DNA from: JAOTVV01 sp041602035
GTDB lineage: Bacteria > Gemmatimonadota > Gemmatimonadetes > Gemmatimonadales > GWC2-71-9
Assembly: GCA_041602035.1 (NCBI GenBank)
Contig: JBFIHA010000003.1
Location: 1 to 64,000, forward strand
Direction of reading: 5' to 3'
Length of the DNA: 64,000 nt
This document shows positions 24,868 to 31,635 of this stretch, piece by piece. The notes under the pieces are model-generated. The model did no database searches. It was not told the origin of the DNA and saw only the letters and a list, made by a program, of their open reading frames with translations. The stretch's first letter is position 1. Every line of letters begins with the position of its first letter. The position numbers were made by a program, and so were the translations under genes.

Positions 24868-25841
24868 GCACGACCGAGCTTCTCGAGTTCCTCCTCGATC
24901 AGCCCCGTGAACAACGGGATCTTGTAGCCGTTTCGCTTGAGCGGGACGGCGTTCGCCATCGCCGCTGCGGCCGCTCGGCGGCAGACGGCTGACTCGAGGC
25001 GGCTCCCGATGATCGCCGATTCCGCCTCGCGAGAGCGCCACGGGACCGGGGCGGCCCCACTCAGCACCACGCGGCCATCCACCACGCGATCGGCGTCGAA
25101 GCGGAGTGCCAACGCCACGCCAGCGAGCGCGAAGTCCCAGGACCCGCGGGCGCGCACTTTCCGATAGCTGCTCCGCACCCCCGCTCCCGGCCGTGGGACG
25201 ACGACGTGCGTCACCACCTCGCCCTGAGCAAGCACGGTTTCGCGCTCCACGTCCGTGCTGGGGAGGACGTAGAAGTCCTCCAGGGGCACGGTCCGCCGGC
25301 CTCTCGGTCCGGCGATCTCCACCGCGGCGCCCAGCGCGAGCAGCGCTGGGGCGGTGTCGGACGGGTGCACGATGTAGCACCGCGCACCACCGAGGATGCA
25401 GTGATACTGGTTCTCGCCGGCCAGGGCGTAGCAGGTCGTTCCTCCCTTTCGCAGGCAGTGGAACTCGCCGCGGAAGTACCAGCACCGTGGCCGCTGGCAC
25501 AGGTTGCCGCCGATCGTACCCTGGTGGCGCAGTTGCGGGCTGGCAACGTCTGACGCGGCCTGCGCGAGCCCGGGGTAGCGCTCGCGCACCGTGGCATCGC
25601 GTGCCACCTCAGCCACGGTAGTGAGTGCGCCGATCCGGAGCGCGCCGTTGCGTCCGGCCGTCATGCCCCGTAATCCCGGAATGGCCGAGAGACTCACGAC
25701 TTTGTCGGCGTGAAACACGTGGTCCCGCAGGCACCCGATCAAGTCGGTTCCCCCGGCATGGACGCGCGCTCCACCAGCGGCCAGGTGCTTCAGTGCGTCA
25801 TCGAGAGACTGAGCGCGGATGTAGGCAAAGGTCGGTAGCAT
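24864..25841 (-). CDS. Molybdenum hydroxylase FAD subunit with extra [4Fe-4S] loop (PaoB/YagS-like)
   Basis: A 325-residue FAD-binding subunit of the xanthine dehydrogenase family. FAD motifs are HAGGTDLIG and TIGGNLCQRP. Directly after the second comes a cysteine-rich insertion (RCWYFRGEFHC then GGTTC and YHC, spacing C-x8-C-x7-C-x10-C). A similar loop carries an extra [4Fe-4S] cluster in 4-hydroxybenzoyl-CoA reductase and E. coli PaoB, so the same is inferred here. The gene begins three bases after the large subunit gene stops, behind a GGGAGG site, and is the last gene of the operon. Its stop overlaps the Crp/Fnr gene stop on the other strand. Confidence 0.9.
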   Translation of the reverse strand: MLPTFAYIRAQSLDDALKHLAAGGARVHAGGTDLIGCLRDHVFHADKVVSLSAIPGLRGMTAGRNGALRIGALTTVAEVARDATVRERYPGLAQAASDVASPQLRHQGTIGGNLCQRPRCWYFRGEFHCLRKGGTTCYALAGENQYHCILGGARCYIVHPSDTAPALLALGAAVEIAGPRGRRTVPLEDFYVLPSTDVERETVLAQGEVVTHVVVPRPGAGVRSSYRKVRARGSWDFALAGVALALRFDADRVVDGRVVLSGAAPVPWRSREAESAIIGSRLESAVCRRAAAAAMANAVPLKRNGYKIPLFTGLIEEELEKLGRA

Positions 25842-25844
25842 GGC

Positions 25845-28172
25845 TCAGCCTCCCTTCCGCGCGTCGGCCAGGAGCTGCGCGACTCGCGCCGGCGTCGCTG
25901 GGGTGTCAGTCACGCGCACCCCAATGGCGTGGGTAATGGCGTTGGCGATGGCAGGGGCCGTGGGGATCGTTGCTGGCTCGCCGATGCCCTTGGCTCCCGT
26001 GGTGTTGGCCTCGTCGTCCGGCCGGTCGATCGGCAGGCACGTCATCTCGGCGGGCACGTCGAGGGCCGTCGGAATCTTGTAGTCATGCCAATTGATGTTC
26101 ACCATCTTGCCTGTCTGATCGACGTCGAGCACGCGCTCTTCGGTCATGGCGAGCCCGATACCCATCGTGATCCCGCCAAACACCTGGTTCTGGTAGGTGA
26201 GGCGGTTCATCACTCGACCGCTGTCATGCGCACCCAGGAAGCGGAGGATGCGTACCTCGCCCGTGCGCCGATTCACTTCCACTTCACAGAACTGGGCCGC
26301 GAAGGGGTTGACGGCCTTGCCCTCGGGGTTGGGTCCCCGATAGCCGACACCGGTCACGGTCCCGCGGGCCCGGAGCCCTCGGAGTTCCGCGATCGGTCGC
26401 TCCACCGTGGGATCGGCCGTAGATACCACCTTCCCATCGCGCATCGTCAGCGTGTCAGCCGCGACTTCCATCTCTTCGGCGGCGATGTCGAGCACCTGGC
26501 GCTTCACATCCAGCGCCGCGGCCCGCACCGCGGGTGACTCGGTGGGCACGGTCTTGCTGCCACCGCTCCCGGTGGCGTAGGGCGTCGTGCCGGTGTCGGC
26601 GTGCTCGATCTGGATCGCATCGGGATCTACGCCGAGCTCCTCGGCGACCACCATCGCCATCACCGTCTTGGTGCCGGTGCCAATGTCGCTCGCGCCCATG
26701 TTCAGATTGACACTGCCGTCGGCAAACAGCTTCACGATGGCCGTGGAGGGCGGTCCGCCTCCGCCGGCCACCCAGAGGCCCGCCGCCATTCCCACACCGC
26801 GCCGCACGGCCGCGTCGTCCGGCTGTCGCAGTAGCGCGGTCCGAGCCTCACGCCACCCGAACGCCTTGGCGCCCTCTTCCAAGCAAGCCGCGAGCCCCGT
26901 CGTGGTGTACGGTGCATTGCCTCGCCCCTGGCTCACCGACGGCACGTTCTTGAGCCTGAGCTCAACGGGGTCCATGCCGATCGCGTCGGACAGCTCGTCC
27001 AGCAGTTGCTCCAAGGCCCAAGCGCACTGGGGATGCCCGGGGGCTCGGAATGGTCTCGCGGGGCCAGCGTTGATGTAGAGATCCTGGGTCTCGATCCGCA
27101 CATTGGTGCACGCATAGAGATCGCGGATCAGCCAGTCCAGCGCACCGGTGCCGCCGGCCCGGTACGCGCCTCCTGTTCCGGTGGCGTAGAAGTCCAACGC
27201 GGTGAGCGTTCCGTCACGTTTCACGCCTGCCTTGAGCCGCATGTTGTTGGGCGGCCGGTTGCCGACGGCGAGATACGTCTCCTCGCGCGTCAGGAACAGC
27301 TTCACCGGGCGGGCGGTCTGCTTGGCAAGCAGGGCCGCGATGAGCGTGTACTTTCCCGGCTGGAGCTTGCTGCCAAACCCACCGCCCATGTAGTGACCCA
27401 CGACCCGCACCTTCGAAAGTGGCATGTCGAGTGCTGAGGCCACCTGTGCCTGGACCGAGAACACCCCTTGGGTCGACTCCCAGAGGGTGAGCGCGTCCCC
27501 GTCCCACCTGGCCACGCAGCCGTGCAGCTCCATGGGCGTATGAATCTCGGCCTCGGTGCGGTACTCCCGTTCCAACACGACGTCCGCCTCGGCGAAGCCA
27601 CCCTCCACGTCACCACGCGAATAGCGGCCGGGTGCCGAAACCCGGTTGCCGGTCTCGTGCACCAGCGGCGCGTCGCTGTCCAGCGCGCGTCGCTCGTCGG
27701 CGAGAAACGGAAGCACGTCGTACTCGACCGCGATCGCCCGTATGGCATCCGCCGCCTGGTACGGGGTGTCCGCCGCGACGGCCGCCACGACCTCTCCCTC
27801 GAACCGGCACTGCGGCACGAACAGCTCCTCGCGAAGCAGTGTCTCGTGCCCGCGAATCGAGCGGTCCGTTGGTGTGAAGGCCGAGATCACAGCTCGCACG
27901 CCGGGAAGCGCTTGGGCCCTGGACGCATCCACGCCCTTGACCACCGCGTTGGCGTGCGGCGAGCGGAGGATCGCACCGTAGAGCATCTGAGGCAGCACAA
28001 CGTCCGAGGGATAAACGGCCGTGCCGCTCACGCGTTCGTACGCGTCCACTCGTGGACGCAGGGTTCCGACGATTCGTGTCTGCTTCCAGGGCTCGGGATC
28101 ACCCGACGGCACCGGGGTCTGTGGGATGTCGAGCCCCTCCTCCCAGTATCGTTCATCACGCTCGGGAGTCAT
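25845..28172 (-). CDS. Molybdopterin-binding large subunit of xanthine dehydrogenase-family oxidoreductase (PaoC-like)
   Basis: A 775-residue catalytic subunit carrying the molybdenum cofactor. Seen: the N-terminal aldehyde oxidase a/b hammerhead domain (DAYERVSGTAVYPSDV), GHYMGGGFGSKLQPGKY (cofactor-binding glycine loop), PARPFRAPGHPQ, NMGASDIGTGTKTVMAMV, and near the C-terminus GAKGIGEPATIPTAPAIANA with the expected catalytic Glu. The start ATG overlaps the small-subunit stop as ATGA. With the Tat-targeted small subunit it should form a periplasmic heterotrimer that hydroxylates aldehydes or N-heterocycles; the substrate is not readable. The chaperone/maturation gene that often accompanies such operons is not in the window. 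Confidence 0.93.
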   Translation of the reverse strand: MTPERDERYWEEGLDIPQTPVPSGDPEPWKQTRIVGTLRPRVDAYERVSGTAVYPSDVVLPQMLYGAILRSPHANAVVKGVDASRAQALPGVRAVISAFTPTDRSIRGHETLLREELFVPQCRFEGEVVAAVAADTPYQAADAIRAIAVEYDVLPFLADERRALDSDAPLVHETGNRVSAPGRYSRGDVEGGFAEADVVLEREYRTEAEIHTPMELHGCVARWDGDALTLWESTQGVFSVQAQVASALDMPLSKVRVVGHYMGGGFGSKLQPGKYTLIAALLAKQTARPVKLFLTREETYLAVGNRPPNNMRLKAGVKRDGTLTALDFYATGTGGAYRAGGTGALDWLIRDLYACTNVRIETQDLYINAGPARPFRAPGHPQCAWALEQLLDELSDAIGMDPVELRLKNVPSVSQGRGNAPYTTTGLAACLEEGAKAFGWREARTALLRQPDDAAVRRGVGMAAGLWVAGGGGPPSTAIVKLFADGSVNLNMGASDIGTGTKTVMAMVVAEELGVDPDAIQIEHADTGTTPYATGSGGSKTVPTESPAVRAAALDVKRQVLDIAAEEMEVAADTLTMRDGKVVSTADPTVERPIAELRGLRARGTVTGVGYRGPNPEGKAVNPFAAQFCEVEVNRRTGEVRILRFLGAHDSGRVMNRLTYQNQVFGGITMGIGLAMTEERVLDVDQTGKMVNINWHDYKIPTALDVPAEMTCLPIDRPDDEANTTGAKGIGEPATIPTAPAIANAITHAIGVRVTDTPATPARVAQLLADARKGG

Positions 28173-28813
28173 GACGCACCTCCTTCACCGCGCCGCAGCT
28201 CCGCGGCCCGCCGCGCGGCGCGGAAGATGTGCGCGTACGCGCCGCAGCGGCACAGGTTGCCGGCCATGCCGTGCTGGATCGCCTCGATGGACGGGTCGGC
28301 ATCGGCACGGATGAGTCCTTCGGCCGCCATGATCTGACCCGGCGTGCAGTAGCCGCACTGGTAGGCGTCTTCCTCGGCAAAGGCCTGCTGCGTGGGACCC
28401 AGGTCCTCGCCGTGCATCAGGCCCTCGAGCGTGGTGATGACCGCGCCTTCCGCCTCGACGGCGAGCGTCATACAGGCGTAGCAGGGCGCATCACCGATCA
28501 GCACCGTGCAGGCGCCGCACTCGCCACGCTCGCAGCCGACCTTGGTACCGGTGAGCCCGAGCCGCTCGCGCAGCACGTACGCCAGGGACCAGCGCGGCTC
28601 CACCAGCAGCTGGTGCCGCCGGCCGTTGATGAGGAGCGTGACTTGAGTGAGCTCGGTGGCCTGGACCACCTCCGTGGGTGGGGGCATCTCGGCGGCGGCC
28701 TGTCGTGCCGCCGCGAGCGTCAGGGCCCCCGTCCCGACGGAGCTCAGGAATCCGCGGCGACTGACCCCACGCTTGTCATCTGGGCCGTCGTCGCGCTCGC
28801 GAGCGTCGGACAT
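28169..28813 (-). CDS. Tat-exported [2Fe-2S] small subunit of molybdenum hydroxylase (PaoA-like)
   Basis: A 214-residue iron-sulfur subunit. The N-terminus has a twin-arginine signal (VSRRGFLSSVGTGALTLAA, residues about 17-35), so the folded complex is exported by Tat. The plant-type [2Fe-2S] cysteines are in GCERGECGACTVLIGDAPC and the second cluster cysteines in YQCGYCTPGQ and GNLCRCGAY. A strong GAGGAGG ribosome binding site lies six bases before the ATG at 28813. It heads a three-gene operon (small, large, FAD subunits) like E. coli paoABC. Confidence 0.94.
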   Translation of the reverse strand: MSDARERDDGPDDKRGVSRRGFLSSVGTGALTLAAARQAAAEMPPPTEVVQATELTQVTLLINGRRHQLLVEPRWSLAYVLRERLGLTGTKVGCERGECGACTVLIGDAPCYACMTLAVEAEGAVITTLEGLMHGEDLGPTQQAFAEEDAYQCGYCTPGQIMAAEGLIRADADPSIEAIQHGMAGNLCRCGAYAHIFRAARRAAELRRGEGGAS

Positions 28814-28952
28814 GGTAGGCCTCCTCGTTGAATGATGCGGTATGATCGGGACCCGGGTGGGGGCCTGGCGGCAGCCGTCGGCCAGATCCGCTACCCACGG
28901 TGACCCTCTCTAGTGGGCCCAGGACAATGAAAAGGGGATGAAGTGCCGATGA

Positions 28953-28991
28953 ATTCCGGAAATGGGCATGAGACGCCCGTCTTCACGGAAT
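28953..28991 (-). terminator. Hairpin just after the membrane-protein stop
   Basis: ATTCCG at 28953-28958 pairs with CGGAAT at 28986-28991, with an inner GGGC/GCCC pair (28964-28967, 28975-28978). It overlaps the stop codon of the minus-strand membrane-protein gene. There is no T-tract, so a terminator role is weakly supported. Confidence 0.3.
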
Positions 28992-29629
28992 CAGGGCGCG
29001 GTCCGGTGCCTGGCGGTGGCCTTGAACCATCGGTGTCCGACCAACTCGGAGAAGCCGCGGGCGGCGAAGTACAGCAACCCCGCCGCGACCACTCGGTAGG
29101 GCTGTTCCACCCAGAGCCCGCTGCTGGGTAGGTTGGCGGCCCCGATCACCGCTGGATCGATCCCGAACGCCGGCACCGGAGCGAAGGTCGTGATCATCAC
29201 GGCCATGATATAGAACAGTGCCCCGACGCCCCAACCGCGCTGGATGAGTTGCCGTTCCATCCCACTCGGCGCCTGGCCCACGAGCGCGCCGAGGAGGCGA
29301 TTCAGTGTAAGCGTCCAGAACCCAAGTAGTGGCCACCAGGTCTTGAAGCCGATGGAGAAACCCGTCACGAAGAGCGTATAGAACACGCCAAGTCCGAGCA
29401 CCCGTTTGACACGTGTCGTCCTTGGGGCGTCCGCATAGGCGGCATTCCCCATGAACGCCGCCGAGTGCACCACGATGAACTCGAGCAGCATGAGTAGCAG
29501 CAGCTCGCCGATCCGGTGCACGCCGAGGCGCGTGGGCGCGATCCAGGTCGCGAGGCACACGCCGGCGATCGCGAAGTCGGGAGTCGCAGCCACGGCGTCC
29601 CGCCATGTCACGGGCGTCCGGCTCGTCAC
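28991..29629 (-). CDS. Multi-pass membrane protein of unknown function
   Basis: A 212-residue hydrophobic protein with about five to six likely transmembrane helices (for example ELLLLMLLEFIVVHSAAF, VLGLGVFYTLFVTGFSIGF, VGALFYIMAVMITTFAPV and VVAAGLLYFAA). I do not recognise the family. The start is GTG 29629, overlapping the stop of the HisN-like gene as GTGA; the longer open frame reaching 30157 is out-of-frame sequence of that phosphatase gene. Translational coupling to a phosphatase gene is the only contextual clue. Confidence 0.75.
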   Translation of the reverse strand: MTSRTPVTWRDAVAATPDFAIAGVCLATWIAPTRLGVHRIGELLLLMLLEFIVVHSAAFMGNAAYADAPRTTRVKRVLGLGVFYTLFVTGFSIGFKTWWPLLGFWTLTLNRLLGALVGQAPSGMERQLIQRGWGVGALFYIMAVMITTFAPVPAFGIDPAVIGAANLPSSGLWVEQPYRVVAAGLLYFAARGFSELVGHRWFKATARHRTAP

Positions 29630-30402
29630 GCGCCCCGAATCACGTCCAGGACCTCGGCGAGCAGCGCCCGGGTGGTGGCCAGGGCCTCCCCCGCGTGGAT
29701 GGTCTCGTTGCCGTCCCAATCGCCGAAGTAGCCACCGGCCTCTCGGAGGATCGGTGGGAACGGCGCGCAGTCCCACGCGCTCATGACTGGATCGAGCCCG
29801 ACTTCGGCTCGTCCCGTTGCGACCAGGAGGTAGGCGTAGGCGTCCGCCCATCCGGCGCAGAAGCCGGCCGCTCGTTGAAGCCTTGCCCAGGCATCCCTGC
29901 GGCCGTGACGCTCGAACGCGGCGGCGTTGCCGTGAGTGAGAATGCCGCGCCCGAGGGTCGAGACCGACGAGACGTGGGCCGGGCGGCTGTTCCAGTGGCA
30001 GCCTTCGCCGGTCGCGGCGGCGATCATCTCGTCGAGTGCCGGGAAGTAGGCCACCCCGACGTCGCAGCGGCCCTCGATCTCGAGGCCGAGGAGCACGGCG
30101 TAGAGCGGAACGCCACGCACGAAGGCCCGGGTGCCGTCGATGGGGTCGATGTACCACCGGTGGCTGGTGCTCGCCCGCTCGTCCCCGCCGAACTCCTCGC
30201 CCACGATGGCGTGATCCGGAAACGCCTTCTCGATGCGGGCGCGGACCAGCTGTTCGGCCTCCCGGTCGGCGACGGTGACCGGGGAGTCGTCGGCCTTGTG
30301 CTCGGGCTGGACCCCGGTCTGGAAGTACCGGAGGGTGTGGCGGCCGGCCAGCCGGGCCGTCTCGGTGGCGAAATCGAGGTAGTGGCGGAGTGGTTCGCTC
30401 AC
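29626..30402 (-). CDS. hisN: Inositol monophosphatase-family phosphatase, histidinol-phosphatase-like
   Basis: A 258-residue Mg-dependent phosphatase of the inositol monophosphatase fold. Motifs: DSPVTVADREAEQLV, VGEEFGGDE (metal-binding Glu), WYIDPIDGTRAFVRG (metal-binding DPIDGT) and the C-terminal metal site DPVMSAWDCAPFPPIL. The PIDGTRAFVRG and VADREAE wording resembles HisN-type histidinol-phosphate phosphatases more than classical inositol monophosphatases, but the name is a best guess. The start is GTG 30402; the open frame extends further upstream to 31056, but that part overlaps the divergent hydrolase gene and shows no family similarity. Confidence 0.82.
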   Translation of the reverse strand: MSEPLRHYLDFATETARLAGRHTLRYFQTGVQPEHKADDSPVTVADREAEQLVRARIEKAFPDHAIVGEEFGGDERASTSHRWYIDPIDGTRAFVRGVPLYAVLLGLEIEGRCDVGVAYFPALDEMIAAATGEGCHWNSRPAHVSSVSTLGRGILTHGNAAAFERHGRRDAWARLQRAAGFCAGWADAYAYLLVATGRAEVGLDPVMSAWDCAPFPPILREAGGYFGDWDGNETIHAGEALATTRALLAEVLDVIRGA

Positions 30403-30604
30403 CCGGTACGCCCTCTGTGGGTGGTGATCGAGTGTGGCGCGAGGTCCGAGGCCATGCCGGGGCCGGACAGGCTTTCTAAGCCACGGTAACGTAAGTGTTT
30501 GGCCGATCGTTGTCCCCTCCGGAAGTGGCTCGGCCCCCGTTCCTAGCCTCCGCCGGAGAAAGCCGATATGTTCCACAGGTTCTATAGGTCCTGCCCTCCG
30601 CTGG

Positions 30605-30635
30605 CCGCGGGACACCCGTCCCGGCCCTCCCGCGG
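30605..30635. other. Inverted repeat in the 279-base gap before the MBL-fold gene
   Basis: CCGCGGGA (30605-30612) and TCCCGCGG (30628-30635) are perfect 8-base arms around a 15-base loop that itself contains a GTCCC able to pair with GGGAC. It lies about 50 bases before the ATG at 30682. The rest of the gap 30403-30681 shows no gene. Could be an operator or leader hairpin. Confidence 0.35.
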
Positions 30636-30681
30636 ACAGGGAGGATCTCCGACAGCCTCGCACCTCAACCCTCGAAGGCCC

Positions 30682-31605
30682 ATGAAGCCAATCGTCTCGC
30701 ATTCGCGGAGCAGCAAGAGCGTGATCCTCGCCACGCTCGGCGTGGTCACGCTCGCCACCGGTGGCGCGATCCGGGCCCAGGAAACCGACTGGGCGAGCGT
30801 CGAGATCCGCACGATTCCCGTCTCGGCCGGGGTCTATGTGCTGATGGGGCGAGGCGGTAACATCGGCGTCTCGGTCGGATCGGACGGCGCGTTCCTCATT
30901 GACGACCAGTTCGCGCCACTCACCGAAAGGATCACGGCTGCGGTTGCCGCGCTGACCCCGGAGCCCGTGCGGTTCGTGCTCAACACGCACTGGCACGGCG
31001 ATCATACGGGCGGCAACGAGAACCTGGGTACGGCCGGTGCGTTGATCGTGGCGCACGACAACGTGCGACGGCGAATGAACCCCGAGGAATTTCGCGATCT
31101 GGTGGGCCGCTCGAATCAGGCGCCGTCAGGCGCCCTGCCGGTGATCACGTTCTCCGACGAAATCAGCTTCCACTGGAATGGTGAGCATCTCCACGTCGTT
31201 CATCAGCCGCGCGCCCACACCGACGGCGACGCGGTGATCGTCTTTACCCGCGCCAATGTCGTGCACATGGGCGATCTCTTCTTCAACGGACGCTACCCCT
31301 TCATCGACCTCGAGAGCGGGGGCGCTGTGCAGGGGGTGATCGACGCGGCAGATACCGTCCTCGCGCTCGCGCGACCCGACACGAAGATCATCCCGGGGCA
31401 TGGCGAGGTTGCGGGCCCCGCGGAGCTACGTGCCTATCGGCACATGCTCGTGCGTGTTCGGGATCGTGTCTCCGAGCTCAAGCGCGAGGGGATGACAGAG
31501 GATCAGGTGGTGGCGGCGGCGCCCACCCGGGCGTTCGACGCCGCCTTCGGACAGAACGCCGAACGGTTCGTGCGAGCCGTGTATCGCAGTGTGGGGACGC
31601 CGTGA
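30682..31605 (+). CDS. Exported metallo-beta-lactamase-fold hydrolase
   Basis: A 307-residue exported protein. After a signal peptide ending about GAIRA-Q (residue 32) comes a metallo-beta-lactamase fold: the metal motif HWHGDH in NTHWHGDHTGGNENLG, a later His in QPRAHTDGDAV, the bridging Asp in VHMGDLFFNG and the last His in IPGHGEV. All expected zinc ligands are present. Relatives include lactamase-like hydrolases and quinoprotein-relay proteins; substrate not readable. The ATG at 30682 is preferred because the longer frame begins with 38 low-complexity residues and the signal peptide starts here. The next gene, a Ser/Thr kinase, starts 30 bases downstream. Confidence 0.9.
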   Translation: MKPIVSHSRSSKSVILATLGVVTLATGGAIRAQETDWASVEIRTIPVSAGVYVLMGRGGNIGVSVGSDGAFLIDDQFAPLTERITAAVAALTPEPVRFVLNTHWHGDHTGGNENLGTAGALIVAHDNVRRRMNPEEFRDLVGRSNQAPSGALPVITFSDEISFHWNGEHLHVVHQPRAHTDGDAVIVFTRANVVHMGDLFFNGRYPFIDLESGGAVQGVIDAADTVLALARPDTKIIPGHGEVAGPAELRAYRHMLVRVRDRVSELKREGMTEDQVVAAAPTRAFDAAFGQNAERFVRAVYRSVGTP

Positions 31606-31635
31606 TGTCCGATCGAGAGGCCGCGGTGGGCAGCG

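Noticed and set aside
29630..30157. Upstream extension of the membrane-protein frame
   Set aside because: The added residues are the HisN-like gene read in a different frame; the GTG at 29629 overlaps that gene's stop in a normal GTGA junction.
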